DNA of 64,000 bases from Prosopocoilus inquinatus (lineage: Eukaryota > Arthropoda > Insecta > Coleoptera > Lucanidae), in the NCBI GenBank assembly GCA_036172665.1, contig CM069875.1, positions 20,677,806 through 20,741,805 on the forward strand. Reading direction: 5' to 3'. The notes under the pieces were generated by a model. That model did no database searches. It was given only the letters and a program-made list of their open reading frames with translations, and was not told the origin of the DNA. Both the position numbers and the translations under genes were made by a program. Position 1 is the first letter of the stretch. Every line of letters begins with the position of its first letter. Of this stretch, positions 35,952-48,600 are shown one piece after another.

Positions 35952-36016
35952 TCGAGCTACGTTTCTGCTGAAGAAGCCCCAAGCAGGGCTGAAACAGCTG
36001 TCCAGAGGCTGCTCGA
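35952..36016 (+). ncRNA. Type I hammerhead ribozyme, right unit
   Basis: Identical core and stems. Predicted cut after 36,002. A transcript through this locus would contain both ribozymes as complementary strands, which would pair and probably block each other. Confidence 0.85.
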
Positions 36017-36062
36017 GGTTCTCACTGCAATCAAAGACGATTTGCACAAAATTTTTCTAAGG

Positions 36063-38548
36063 AATTATAATAAAAATAAAATATAATAAAATATAATAAT
36101 GAAAGAATTCTAATAAGAATTGTTTCCTGTTATTAAATTTAAATTGCGTTCCTAAAACTTCCACAAATACGATTACTACATTTTAATATGCATGAAAAAT
36201 CTAAATAACGCCTTATTAAGTAGAAATTTCAAAACAAAGAGGCACTGCGGTTTTGTACAGGTCAGTTTTCCTTTGAACTAGGTTATTCAAATTTGAAGAA
36301 TATCTTTTGTATGATGATGCATCTGTAGTATTAATTAATGACATCAGCATAATAAGGTCCTGTAAGGTTGCAATTTCAATTTGTATCATTCAAAGGTAAG
36401 ATAAATAATCTTTACAATTAGAAGCATGGGCAATTTTCAACGTATAACATTGCATACGCGTAAACCAGCCTTCATAGAATCCACAATTAGTGTGGTTTTT
36501 ACCGGCGTTAGCAACAGATTTCCAGCAATAGAATTTTAAAATTTTATAAACTAACCAAGCTGTTAAACTGATATTAATACGCAAGTAGATGTTCATCAAT
36601 ATTAACACCGTTTAAAACATCTATACCCCTTTTTTAGAAAAATACTTACTGAAAACAGCAGTAACTACGCCTTAAAAAACGACCCTTACGTATACGACTG
36701 ACTTGAAAAATCTTCAAAGTAATTATCAGAATACTAATTTACTAACTTTTCTACGCCACATATAAAAAAATTCCGATGGAACCCCTCTTAGTTTATTTTT
36801 TATTAAGTCTTAAATCCACGCGGCCCACCGCGCGCGCTCTCTAACAAAATGTCTATTGCTGCGTAGTTGACGTGAAAAATTTTGCAAATGAATACCAGGA
36901 TATCGATTTACTAACAATTCTACACAACATATAAAAAAATTGCGATGTGCGATATAGAATTTATAATAGATTAATAGAATAGTTAAAGGCGGAGATGCAA
37001 TTCACCATATTAATTATTTTGAATGAAAACTCCCCTATTATTTTATGTAAAGTATCAGAATGACAATTATTTTACAATCTTAAACGAATGAAACTCTAAT
37101 GTTATTTTAAGAGGAATTATTGTCATGTCATATTGATTCTGAAAATATCTAGAGGGAGTTTCTATACGATCACTTTTTCAATTTATTTAAAATACAGAAT
37201 GCGAATCGACACGATATATCGAAGTTTACGGTCAAATGCTTTTAAGTTTACGATTTGATTTTGCTGAATTCCTCGGTTCATTGACGTTCCTGTTTACAAT
37301 AAGCTGTGAATGTGCAGCGTCAGAGCAAAAGTCTGTCGTCGTCCAAACGGCCTCACAAATTTATCTTCAACTTTCAATTTCTCATGCAGTTATAATCCGA
37401 ATGTTACATCTCATAAACTAAATAGGCTGACGGATATTAAGACGGCTGAAGCGAGAAAAAATGTTATGAAAGAGAAGCTGGCAAGCGCGAAAGTGGAAAA
37501 AGCAATGTCCGTTGCTCTTTTAATACCAAAAAATGACAGGCAGTTCAAAGCAAATTTAGTTCACGGGAATGAAAAACAAACATAAGACATGATTTAGATT
37601 TGGCGACGTGTCGAGACGCTGGCTCCATTCCAAAATTATTTCTAAGTTTAAACTCTTAAACTCTGCGCGGATCCCCCCGCATATTTTATCTTCTTTTAAA
37701 CTACATAAATCTCGGACGGGTAACAAAGTTAGATAAACATCGTTGGGTATTAAATACAGATGAATTATTTTTATTTATTACGTACATTTAAACTAACAAA
37801 ACTTGCGAATGTTTATTAAATTTATACGTGTTCTTTGATGCATAAAAAGCTGCGCCGGTTATTTTGATAAGTTTCTCAGGGGAAGATTAAAAGCTTCGCC
37901 TAGTGATAGATGGGTCTACCGAAAACAGAACAAAATAAATTTTCTACTTACGAATTTTATTTAATGCATACCTCTGTTTTTAAAAGGAACGTTTTTCTGT
38001 TAAATTTGTTGCCGTTCCGAATTCATTTTAGATGAAAATAGATCTACATAGATTAAGTGGCTTAAACACATTAATTATATCAATTAAGCAACTGCCTCCA
38101 CAATAAATACATCCATAACCTAAATAATAGGTTTTAGATGTTATTAATGTTTATGGGGGAAAGACGGTTTACGAGCAGGATTCAAACAAATCCTGCTTTT
38201 TATTGAACACATTAACATTTTAATGTTTTGTTTGCAGATTGAAAATCTAGTTAATTTGGAAAATAATAATACAATGAGTAACTATTGCGGGATGATTCAC
38301 CATAATTTTTCTAGCAAAATTAATGTTTTAAAGGTTCGAAAAGAAACAGAAAATTTATGAGAAAACCTATTCAGTTATTTTTTTGGTCGGTTTGGGTTTG
38401 CTTTTCTGCTCTTTGCTATTGGTTTGCTATTTATTTCAGAGATATATTTTTCATCTCGTTTGCCGCTTCCGTGTTCCCCAGTAAGACACATGCATCTTTC
38501 CAAGTTTTTTCAGTACTTTGTTTATTTTAGAATAAGAGAAAAAAAGGA
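36063..38548. other. No gene recognised
   Basis: AT-rich with a cgcgcgcgctct patch at about 36,828. Overlapping plus-strand frames at 37,236-37,421 and 37,310-37,585 (61 and 91 codons) show no known domain. I could not tell whether they are part of a host exon. Confidence 0.4.
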
Positions 38549-38640
38549 AGTCTCACTACAAAATATTTTTAATGCTAGAATAGCAGCGACCGCGGTTTCG
38601 TCAGTTAAGATATTGTCAAGCAGAAGTTCCAATAAAAAAT
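38549..38640. repeat. Direct repeat, first copy (second at 39,009-39,100)
   Basis: A 92-bp unit containing CTCACTACAAAATATTTTTA, GCGGTTTCGT and AGATTGTCAAGCA in the second copy, with close equivalents here. GACGAAACCGCGGTC on the minus strand has the GAAAC element common to Penelope-associated hammerhead-like motifs. The copies are 460 bp apart in the same orientation. Confidence 0.65.
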
Positions 38641-38705
38641 ATCGATATAAGACCCAAAATCGAGATGGCAAAAAATGTCGATCTTCGATAAATTCGACGG
38701 AAATA

Positions 38706-38841
38706 ATGGGCACATTTAGCTCAGCGATTGAATTGCTTACTCAGCAATCGTTTGTGATTGGTTCACATTAAGGTAAAAGCCAATCACAAACGACTACTGA
38801 GTATGCAAATCAGTCACTGAGCGTCTCTAAATGCGCCCATT
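38706..38841. mobile_element. 136-bp palindromic MITE
   Basis: ATGGGCACATTTAG on the left mirrors CTAAATGCGCCCAT on the right. Inner words TACTCAG and CGTTTGTGATTGG mirror each other around a short centre. It has no coding capacity, and the target duplication is unclear. Confidence 0.65.
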
Positions 38842-39008
38842 GATTTTAAAAATCCTTGAAAAAAACAAAAATAGTAATTTAATTCTCAAAATTAAAAGGT
38901 GAAATTCTATTCTAAAGAAAGGAAATTTATTAATACATAAATTGTATAAAAACCATAAGAAAGTCCATTGGGAGCTTTTTTGTAGGTTAAAATATAGAGA
39001 TAAAGCGA

Positions 39009-39100
39009 AATCTCATTACAAAATATTTTTATTGCTAAAATAGCCGCCAATGCGGTTTCGTTGGTCAAGAGATTGTCAAGCAAACATTCAAACTAAAAAG
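39009..39100. repeat. Direct repeat, second copy
   Basis: Counterpart of 38,549-38,640. It lies just upstream of the Gypsy remnant. Confidence 0.65.
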
Positions 39101-39434
39101 TACAATAAAATGTGGTCAGAAAGTACAAATTTGAAGTACTAAAATCAACTTACACCTGATAAAAAGGGAACGCCATCAGCGAAAGACGAACAAGACAGGG
39201 AAATAACCTCCACCGAATGACAGATCAGTAGAAAGGGCGCTGAGGTCAACTTCAATGTTGCCATTGGAAGACACTATTCATACTAAAGCGCATTTGATCG
39301 TTGAGAAGAAGAAACGGGTGGAAATTATCGTGTAGAAAAACTTACAGCAGTAGTTTACCATACGCAATACGATTACCAGTCAGTGGCGCAGTCTCGTAAG
39401 CAATTTCGAAATGAGAAGCTAATTTGTAACAAGA

Positions 39435-39895
39435 ATGGCTACGGATGAATTGGTAAAAGAACTACTTGCATCAATGATAGAAGAGCGGACACAACGTAAT
39501 CAGCAGCATCGCGAATTGATTCAAATGCTAATGGGAAGGCAAAATTTCAATTTAGGTGGAGGTGACTCTACAATCGTAAAAGCGTTATCCAGTGTACCCA
39601 CTTTTCAATCGTTTAATCTCGAAGAAGATTGGCGAACGTATCATTCAAGACTTATGCAGCATTTCGAAGTTCATCATCTGTTATCAGCAGAAATTCGTCG
39701 AGCATACTTTTTATCATGGATCAATGATGAAGCGTTTGTATTTTTACAAAAATTATTTGACTCATCTGACATCAGTAAACAAACATTTAGTGCACTTACT
39801 GCAACTTTAACTGATCATTTTAAAGAAAAAATGTATCCAGTGACGGCTCGAATCAAATTTCGCAAGATGCTAATGAAAAAAGATTCTGCTCAAGA
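39435..39895 (+). pseudogene. Gag N-terminal part of the Gypsy remnant
   Basis: It starts at the ATG of MATDELVKEL, 52 bp after the putative primer site. About 150 codons resemble Gypsy-type capsid, with FQSFNLEEDWRTYHSRLMQH and, further on, ALTATLTDHF. The zinc-knuckle nucleocapsid region is missing, and the frame runs straight into a piece of pol, so the present frame is a deletion product and not a natural fusion. Confidence 0.75.
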
Positions 39896-40577
39896 TAAAG
39901 CACTTGAAAAGCCGAAGCAACACATCATTGGTGCAACCACGCTTATACACTACAAGCCAAACTCATTCTGGCAACTGATGCATCTTCGTATTGAAGATCG
40001 TGGCATTAGCGCTGCACTCTCACATCGTGATGAATATGAACAAGAGTACCCAATCGTATTCGCATCCCAAATACAGAACAAGCAAGAATTAGGTTACAGG
40101 CAAATTGAAAAAGAAGCTCTGGGCATCATTTTTGGCACAAAGAAATTTCATACATACCTTCATGGTCGCAATTTTGAATTTCTTACGGACCACAAACCGT
40201 TGGTACCAATTTTTCATCCAGACAAGAAAATACCTGCAACATCATTTTAGCGTCTTGCTCGCTGGGCTGTTTTACTTATGGCTTATCGCTATACTATACG
40301 TTATCGATCAACCGACAAGCATGTAAATGCTGACGCACTCTCACGACTTCCGACAGGTGCAGACACCTTGTTTGATGAAGATCAGACAACACATATGTTT
40401 CTAGAAAACATTGTAGAAGAAACTGATTTTCCAATTGATATAGAATGCATTGCAAAAGTAACAAGCCAAGATCAGGTTCTCCAAACTGTAATATGTTATG
40501 CGAACATGGTTGACCAGAAAAGCTACCATCGAAACATAGCAATTTACAGCCGTTTTTTATTCGTCGTGACACAATAG
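39896..40577 (+). pseudogene. RNase H and connection region of Gypsy pol
   Basis: After the junction (ALEKPKQHI) comes the RT-RNase H boundary and then RNase H, with RQIEKEALGIIFGTKKFHTY and LTDHKPL. The catalytic ATDAS motif is encoded in another frame at about 39,971-39,985, so two compensating frameshifts flank it and the open frame carries unrelated residues there. A TAG at about 40,248 replaces a sense codon, after which the same frame continues with RWAVLLMAYRY and NADALSRLP before stopping at 40,577. Confidence 0.8.
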
Positions 40578-40889
40578 GTGTTTTCTTTCGCTTAAAAGTT
40601 TGAATCATGTTTCGAATTGTTTGGAACTGAATTTCGTAGTTGTTGCAACAAAACACCTGACTTGAATATTTGATAGACAGTTCATTTGTAAATAACCATA
40701 ATTCAATCCAAACAAGTTTTAAAAATAGAGAGATTCAAAGAAAAGAACGTCTATTTTTGAATCAAAACACGTTTGGATTACGATTTTGTGAGCGAAAGAA
40801 AGCACGTAATCAGTGTAAAAGCTGGACCACTTGTTTGGTTCATGGATCACAGTCGCCTCATCATTCCAGAAATATTACAACCGAAAGTA

Positions 40890-41876
40890 AGTACTAGAAC
40901 TTCTTCACGATGATCACTGGAGAATTGTTCGGATGAAGCAAATTGCCCAGCGATATTGTTGGTGGCCGAAAATCGAAAAGGATCTGGAAAAACTCATCAA
41001 AGATTTTGCTCCATACCAACATAATGCTACGAATCCTACTCGAACGTACGTTTCAAATGTGACTACTATCTGATAGTAATAAACGCTTATTATTCAACAT
41101 TTCCTGTCATTGCAACTGTTCTTGACATTTCGACGCAAACTACAATTGAAGCTCTCCGAAATATTTTTTTTTAGAAGGACTACCGGAAATAATCGTGTCA
41201 GATATTGGAACACAATTTACTTCGAAAACGTTCAAGAAATTTTGCGAAAGGAATAGCATCGCCCACATCACAGTTGCACCTTTTCATTCCGCTTCAAAGT
41301 GTGAAAAACTATTGTACAGATATCGCACGACACCAAATCCACAAAGTAGAAAGTCGCCCACAGAGCTTCTACACAGTCGCAACTACCACACAAAATTTTC
41401 CAATTATGTTGAAAGCTCCTCACTACAAACCCTTTCAGGTGTTTCGACAACAAGATTTAAAATCAATGATCCAGTTTATATGAAACTATACGCAAATAAT
41501 TCGCATTCGTGAATTAAACACGAATGCGATTATTTGTGGATTAAAGCACGTATAATTTAAGGAATTGGTAAGACGATGAATCTTGTCAGCATAATCAGAA
41601 ATATTTAGAACACATCGACGACATCAAAATCAGTTGCGTCAAGCCACAAATTGCAGTTCTGTTCCCAACTCAGAAAACGTCGACGATGATTCTTCCAATC
41701 TTGCTTCTATTTTGCGAGAGTAATATGAAATTCATCAAGAGAAGCTATTAGATGCAACTGCAAGAGTTCTGTACCGCTACAAGAAAAAATTCTGATCCTC
41801 CTATTTCAGCACCGACTGTTCGACGTTACCATCGTCATCGGCTTCCACCAGTTCGTTATGTTCGCGGAAGTTGAAC
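40890..41876 (+). pseudogene. Integrase of the Gypsy remnant
   Basis: The H2C2 zinc-binding region reads LLHDDHWRIVRMKQIAQRY followed by CWWPKIEKDLEKLI. The two histidines remain, but the C..C pair is changed to F..Y. The catalytic core is broken by frameshifts; DIGTQFTSKTFKKFCERNSI at 41,201-41,260 holds the second acidic residue, and a following APFHSAS segment runs into deleted sequence before the Glu. The C-terminal tail ends with RRYHRHRLPPVRY near 41,866. Non-functional. Confidence 0.75.
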
Positions 41877-41895
41877 ATTTAAGGAAGGAGGAATG

Positions 41896-44130
41896 ATATA
41901 TCCGTCCACAAATAAATTAATCCAGGCGGCACAAGACCGCACTAGTTAGTTGATAAGCGGAAGTTTAGAGGAATCACAAGTTTTTTTTGAAAAATATAAG
42001 AATTGTATCTTTTTGATTACAAATAAAAACAAAACGTCCTTAAAAAATGACTCATAAGAATTACTTCACCAATTTTGATTCAGAGAAAAACACTAATTAT
42101 CAAACAGTGACACAAAAAGCTTAAAATAACTAGGTATGGCGTATTACAAAATAAAAGAAAACTTCTAAATTCAGTAAATTTGTAATTTATAATTAAAACT
42201 AGTGATGGTAAGAGAAAATATCATACAATATGATGCCTAGACAGTGTCTGGGTCATTCCTCTAACAACATCGTTATAGTAAATTTGCTGATGGTATTGCC
42301 GAACCACGCGACGATCCAGGTGCAAAATGTAAAGATCAACAAATTCATCATATTTTAATAGCTTCTGAAAGGAAGAGTAAATGTAAATGAAAAATCTACC
42401 TTCCTCACAATAAATAGGGGTATTACTTCTGTATAGATCAAATTAGAACTTAAAGATTTGACAATTCACCTTGAAGGAAAAAACTGGAAGCTAAAAGGCA
42501 ATGCTTAACCTTAAGCTAAGCAAATTAATCGATGTTGCTAAACAAATTTTAAAACTTTGAAGTTGTTCCTAAAAAATATTACAAAAGTCTCTCTCTTGAT
42601 CAATATGAAATCGGAATAAGCTCATAAAGAAGATTAAAAGGCAGTAAACTGAAGACTTTAATTAGAATAACTAACTTATTAGCAACAGGTTGTCTTTTAA
42701 AATGGTAATGAAAGTAAATAGCCGTATTTTTTTACGTCAATGCAATTATGGAATTAAATTTAGTTACTGTTTATTTCTTATATGATAATTGAACCGAAGG
42801 AATTCACATAAATATTAATAAAAGCTTGCGCAATTTCATTCAGGTCGAACGCAAATATTTTTGCAAATGAAAAATTACTTACCCTTTCACACACGCTCCG
42901 ACATGATCCTGTAGTATGTGAACAGCACATTAACTCTGAAATTAATTCAAATACATTAGATTATTATTCGTCGATAAAGCACTTATGAAACTTTATATGT
43001 ATTAACACACGAGACGGTATTAACAAATTAGCATGCAAATGTGACTGAGCAAGGTAATTATGTGTACATAAATTTAGAGAAACTGGAGCTTTTTCTGTTA
43101 ATTATAAAGTTTCAAAATTCTTGTATTTAGAAGTTTAAAAATATCTCTGGAATTTTAGAAAACGTTTCAAACCGACGTGCCGGTGTCGTAAAGTTTTCTA
43201 GTGCAGATTTGCCAGTAGGCGCAAATATTCCTTTGATGTTTAATTACGACTTTAATTTTTTATTGAGTGGTAATGTTTACAATAATTTAATAACTTTACT
43301 ACGGAGGAGAATTTTTGATACACTTAATTCCAAATTTCAGAAAATCACATCACGTTTTTTCTAGGAAAGATGAAAACGTGTAACTAGAGCAAAATAAAAT
43401 ATTTAAATGAAAGTACACTAAGGGTCGAACTTTCCACTTGCTAATAAAATTCAGAATAACATTATTTAGCAAATGAGTTGAATCTTATGAATGGTTGTTG
43501 TTGTGATTCGTCGAATTATTCTTCAAATAATTTTATTAGGAGGTTGGAAAGGTCGAACCTAAGTATATTCATATATTTAGATCAAAACCACTCAAAGTAA
43601 ACACAGAATTAAACTGGCATATATCGTCAAAAGTAATTAAGTAGGGAGATCAGTATGCGGTGGATATGCAGCAGTCGCTTGTGTGTGCATGTGCTAACAA
43701 GTGGGATGTTATACGCGCTGCGATCCTATTGCAATATTTCTTTTGTTATTTTTGTTCTCATTAGGGTAGTTTGTCTTTTATTTCCACAGTTTTTAAGTCG
43801 TAAGAATGTTATCTAATATTTTTATAATCAAAGTAATTAGAGTACAGGTTCAGATTACAAAGAAATCAAATTTTCGCTAGACCGTTTCAAATAGAGATCT
43901 CATGTAAAGGTGTTTCGTTAGCGAAAGAACGGTTCGTTCCACTTTCAGGTCGGGACACACACTAGACCGATACCGAAAATATCGCCAGTTGTGAAATAAC
44001 TTAAACTTTTTAATAATGTATTACATACGATTATACGGGTATGCGCATTCTAAGTCCAATTTCGGCCCTTTTAATGGTTAGATATACAGACAGCTGTAGG
44101 GGAGAGTGTTTTACCTCTGGACGCATATAA
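41896..44130. other. 3' LTR start, then no gene recognised
   Basis: The first 60-100 bp are probably 3' LTR (ggcggcacaagaccgcactag). Beyond that, AT-rich DNA shows no further structure apart from short frames. Confidence 0.4.
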
Positions 44131-44572
44131 TAGACACTTTGGGCAAACATTGCGTAGACGTATTCGTATCAAGTATACGCACATCTTTACGTATACTTCG
44201 AGTTTTTTAGTTAGGGAAATGGATTTTGGTTAATGTGTTACGTCGGACATTTAACAGGTTCGTATGAGTATTAGAAACGTATTCTTACAAAACATAGAGA
44301 TTATAAAAATGACAAAGTTTAAGTTTTGGATATCTTCACTAGTTTCTGACATGTTCCTAGCGAAAACGTTTGTAAAACATAAGCAAAATCAAAGTTTCTA
44401 TGATACGCCCAGCAGCAATAAACTGAACGTATCGTTAGGGTTTTTACGACGGTGTATACATATGTTAAGTTTGACGCATCCGTAGAAAGATACGGAAAGT
44501 GGGAGGAGCTAAACGTATCACAATACATATACGTCAAACGGATACGGATAAACATTTTGCCCAAAGTGTCTA
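44131..44572. mobile_element. MITE with TAGACACTTTGGGCAAA ends
   Basis: The two ends match for 17 bases as an inverted repeat, each starting with TA. Sub-terminal parts have similar but shuffled words (gtatacg, cgtatcaa, gatacg). 442 bp. Overlapping frames of 73 and 105 codons on opposite strands are incidental. Confidence 0.75.
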
Positions 44573-44859
44573 ATGTAATGTAATGTCGCAAGCAATAAAT
44601 TTTAGTCGTCACTGTCAAATAAAATGTCTGTTTCAATTCTGTAAATTAGAAATTTTCATAAAAATTTGTTTTATTTTGCCAAAAGAAAAAAAAACAAAAT
44701 AAATAGAATTTTTAAGAAATTATTCCTAGTTCTCAAAGTTAAGACATCAATCTCTTTACTTTTAATCAAATACGAGTCATTACAATATTACAATATTGAA
44801 ATGTATTGGAGACTGTGGTTTCCGGTACAATGAGACTGATTGAACCTCATAACTACAAA

Positions 44860-44940
44860 AAGGTTTTTAAAACTATATACGTATATCGGCAGCTAAGCTG
44901 CTATCTTCAGTAGATGACTTCTTAATCACAAGAGACTTCG
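44860..44940 (-). ncRNA. Hammerhead-like motif of a Penelope-type repeat, mutated
   Basis: The minus strand reads CTGAAGATAGCAGC, TTA-loop, GCTGCCGATATACGT, then GTTTTAAAAACC. Many animal genomes have the same block with GCCGAAACGTATATAG. Here GAAA has become GATA and an extra base precedes stem II, so a strict hammerhead is not met. It marks a fragment of a Penelope-like or related retroelement end. Confidence 0.55.
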
Positions 44941-45372
44941 CTCCCCTTTTACTTGAAGACAATCAGAGTTAACTGATATCGTTTACATAAAATATGCACA
45001 TATCTTATACCGCAGATGTACGTGACGTAATGACCAAAAGTCCATAAAATTTAAATGACTCCGTACTTCACTAGGGTGCCAAACAAGTGATGTCAGTATT
45101 TTCACGCTCTTTCCAATTACCATTTCTTTTAAATCGCGAATTAATTAATTGCCCTAACACTTAACACAATTACCCACTTATGTGTAAACTTGTACAGATA
45201 CAACAGCGACATCCTATGATCGCTTTTTGACCTAACATTGCAGTAAGATAGACAAATTGAAGCGGATTTGCTATCTAATAAGTCCCCCATGCAATGCGGC
45301 CATGCTTGCTATGAAAGCATAATGAAAGTTTTAAAAATTTTGTTGCAAATCATTTTGATTGCAGTGAAAACC

Positions 45373-45424
45373 TCGAGCAGCCTCTGTACAGCTGTTTCAG
45401 CCCTGTTTGGGTCTTCGTCAGCAG
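45373..45424 (-). ncRNA. Hammerhead ribozyme, 5' stem I missing
   Basis: CTGACGA, a stem II with one bulged base (GACCC/GGGC), GAAAC and cleavage triplet GTA are present. The inversion junction removes the upstream strand of stem I beyond CTG. Probably inactive. Confidence 0.65.
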
Positions 45425-45566
45425 CAAATTCGCTTCAATTTGTCTATCCTACTGCAATGTCAGGTCAAAAAACGATCGTAGGATGTCGTTGTATTATCTG
45501 TTCAGCACTATTACATGGCAATTGCGAATAAATTAGACAAGTCGTTTTTGGTTTGAAGTGGGAATG

Positions 45567-45631
45567 TCGAGCTACGTCTCTGCTGACGAAGCCCCAGACA
45601 GGGCTTAAACAGTTGTATAGAGGCTGCTCGA
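45567..45631 (+). ncRNA. Hammerhead ribozyme with broken core
   Basis: Stem I and stem II pair well and CTGACGA is intact. GAAA is replaced by TAAA, changing the invariant G12, and stem III reads ACAGTTGTA. Predicted inactive. Confidence 0.75.
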
Positions 45632-45680
45632 GGTTTTCACTGCAATCAAAACGATTTGCAACAAAATTTGTAAATTTGTA

Positions 45681-48600
45681 GTTATTTACAAGTCTTGTTT
45701 AGGCTTGCAGGTTCTACGCCTTGGTCGTTGACCATGCAGATCATGAACAATAATTAGCTACTAAAATTTCGTCCAAGGAACGGTTAAGAACATCTGTAAT
45801 CGCATGTAAGTACTCTTCACACTCGCACTGTAAGACTGCCTCGTGAGCACTCAGGTGTGTCTACTTAATGTGGTGGTAACAGTCTTATATAAACACCTTG
45901 TAAATTATCCTATACTCTATTCAGCAGTAAATCAAACATTTAATAACCTTTAATTGTTTAGAAATTTATTTCGAGGAGTTTAGAAAAAACAGAAGGACAT
46001 GAGTATTTCAATAAGTTTAAAAAATCCGCTTTTTTGTTAATGAAGTCGAAATATAAAACCAAAGAAATTGATCAGTAAAAGATAAATCATATAAGTGTAA
46101 TCTTGCGTATACAAAGTAGTACATAATGGAAATAACAAAAATATATTCATACAAATGCTATAATTAGATTAAAATATTTACGATTTTATAACCGATTCAT
46201 ATAAGCTTTCAACAACTATAATTTACTTTCTACTGATTTCAATAAGCAAGATAGCTACAAATTATTTCTTTTGCATGTTACAAGTAAGTAACAATTTAAA
46301 TTACTATTGCTGTAAAAAATAACCAATTACGTAGATGTTCATGCTGTTGGAATTTTGTTGTGTTTCTTTTTGTATTTCTAGCCCAATATTTAAGTAAAAC
46401 TATTACATAAATTTGCGCATATGAATATAATTATTTTTGAAATCTTGCACAAGATCTAATAAAAAGAATATTATTTCAAAAAATCATTAAATTAAATGAA
46501 AGTTTCCATTTGTATTCTGTAATATACAGGGTGCGACACCACAAATAGATATGGTAGAAGTAAGTACACGTGGTAACTTCTTTAAATCAATGTAGTGATT
46601 ATAAAACAAATAAATAGTATTAATAAACTGTGAAGCTGTGCAGAAAAAAATATTGAGTGTATTATTACACAATAAGAATCTTTCTAAAATGAATATAATG
46701 AAACCGTAATCTTTTAAAATTAGGTACGATGATTCACTAATACCACCCAGTAAGATGTTTTTAATAATGATCTGCTTATGGTTCTGATACAAGTATCAAC
46801 TTATCAATACTAAAATTACATTAATTATAAATGTAAACAGATCAATAGCGCTTTTATTTTAAATTATTAAATGCTTACGTTTACTGATACTGTTTCCAAG
46901 AGATTTTGTATTTATATTAACGAGGATTACAAACTATTTAAAATGAAGTAACAAGATGTCAATATTTTCTCAGTCGAAATCTATTTTTAAGGTTATGCAG
47001 TAAGTATGTATGTATTACGGTTTTCTCAGATATGTGTTTTTATTTCATTTGTCTAGCTCAGAATCCAAGTTTCACATTCATACAGTACTCATGATCTAAT
47101 CAGAGTATTATAAACTTCATCTCTGTCTATGATTATTATAGTCATTTAAGAATATTCGAACTATTCTACTTTTGAATATGCGTGATTGCTTATTATGGTA
47201 TATAATAATTGTGTTCTTCGTGCATCAAAATATTTTGTTTTGCTGAGTAAATATTCATATATTGACAGGTAAGGTTGGCACACGTAGAGAATTCAGAAAA
47301 GATACTAACAGAAAATACAGAACTTAAACTACTTCCAGAAGTTTTTTGACAGCTATTTATTATCTTACTAAAAAATAATTCAATTTAGGAATTTTGAATT
47401 CACATTTCTAGGAACGCGTTACGCTTACTTCTACTTAGCTTTAATGAATTAAGTGTTTAGGAATATTTAACTTGGTACTTATGAGAGAATTAACGTTAAT
47501 TAATGTGTCTGAAGTAAATGTTCAACGTCAGAATTTTTTTGTCTTTATATAGACATATGTGTTCATATCGTATTTAAACGATCAAAAATTGGTGCCTTCC
47601 GTCTTCTCTTGATTCATGAATAGTTTATGTGGCTTTTTAATAGGGACACTTAACAACATGAAATTCTTTCTTGACGTCATTCGATTCAATTGCTTCATTC
47701 TTTTTTCTAAAGCAAATAAAAAAAATAATCAAACAAAATTAAATGTAATGCGTAAACATTGAGTCAACTAACGTTATCCTTGTAATAAAACTTGTAATAT
47801 TTATAGCGAGAAACAGAGATCGTGTCGTCATTTCTTATGTTTGGCCCAACAAAACTTATTTATACAGCTCTAAATTTCGGTGTTAAACGGGGCTTGTATA
47901 TTTTTTCACGTCGGTAACTCTATATGAATCACAGAGGGCCGTTTTGTTAAAACGCTAATTTATTATTGTTCCGAGCTGCACAGAAGCGGGCCGGGATCGT
48001 GCAACAAACAAATTTTAAATTCGCGTAATTTATTACAGGAACATCCTAGTTTTTGAAAGGAGAAAGCTCAGCACTTTAAAAATAAACAAGTCCATGTAAC
48101 ACCATTTGGTTTCGGTTTAGTTGAAAGCACAATGTGGGTGAAAGAGAGCGCGGCCTTCAGTAAAAGTTCAAATATATATTTCTGTTTATAACGATAGTAT
48201 TTATCAGCATATAGAAGTGAAATGTCATGAGAAAGAAGTTCTTTCAAACGAAATTATTTATTGCTGTTTTATGAATTTATCTGCTATTATAAACATAAGT
48301 TTTAACGCACTTCTCATGAACTTAAACTGTCCGTTCTTATTTTTTTGAATTTAATTTTTGCGAACCAAGTAATAATATGGCAAAACAGGTACCTATTTTA
48401 TCCTATTTATTTTACTTTGTAATTGCTACAGCCGAAAAAATTTTGTTATTTTTTGAAGTATTCAGGTATTACACTAAACAATCAATGTTCAGTTACAAAG
48501 TTCATTAAGTTGTTTTGATTTTTGAAGAAAATGGAGCGGAACCTTATGACTTCCTGAATGTCATAATTTACAATTATCAAACAATAATTGTAGTTTTTTG

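Larger units (their letters stand above)
35505..36062. mobile_element. Head-to-head pair of hammerhead retrozyme units
   Basis: A minus-strand unit (about 35,508-35,811) and a plus-strand unit (about 35,828-36,060) are separated by a short AT run. Both outer ends are at or near the AATTTTTCTA border, unlike other loci where the two borders differ. I could not find a target duplication. Each unit carries an intact ribozyme, and few changes from the array are seen. Confidence 0.8.
39383..41895 (+). mobile_element. Ty3/Gypsy retrotransposon remnant, internally deleted
   Basis: TGGCGCAGTCTCGT at 39,383 looks like a tRNA-primer binding site of Gypsy-group elements. A polypurine tract AAGGAAGGAGGAA ends at about 41,893, followed by TGATATATCC, the expected start of a 3' LTR. 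The body is about 2.5 kb instead of roughly 4.5-5 kb. Most of gag, the protease and most of the reverse transcriptase are absent. Sequence just left of the primer site (about 39,190-39,382) is probably 5' LTR, but the pieces of the two LTRs I can see do not overlap enough to compare. No envelope gene is visible. Confidence 0.75.
45183..45680. mobile_element. Hammerhead retrozyme copy, older subfamily
   Basis: TGTAAACTTGTA (45,183-45,194) and TGTAAATTTGTA (45,669-45,680) flank a minus-strand segment (to about 45,427) joined head-to-head to a plus-strand segment. Borders are the standard ones. About 10 percent or more divergence from the array, with CTGACGA instead of CTGAAGA in both ribozyme copies, suggests a separate older subfamily. 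Confidence 0.8.

Noticed and set aside
44264..44636. 73- and 105-codon frames as genes
   Set aside because: They overlap on opposite strands and lie almost wholly inside a MITE with clear terminal repeats.
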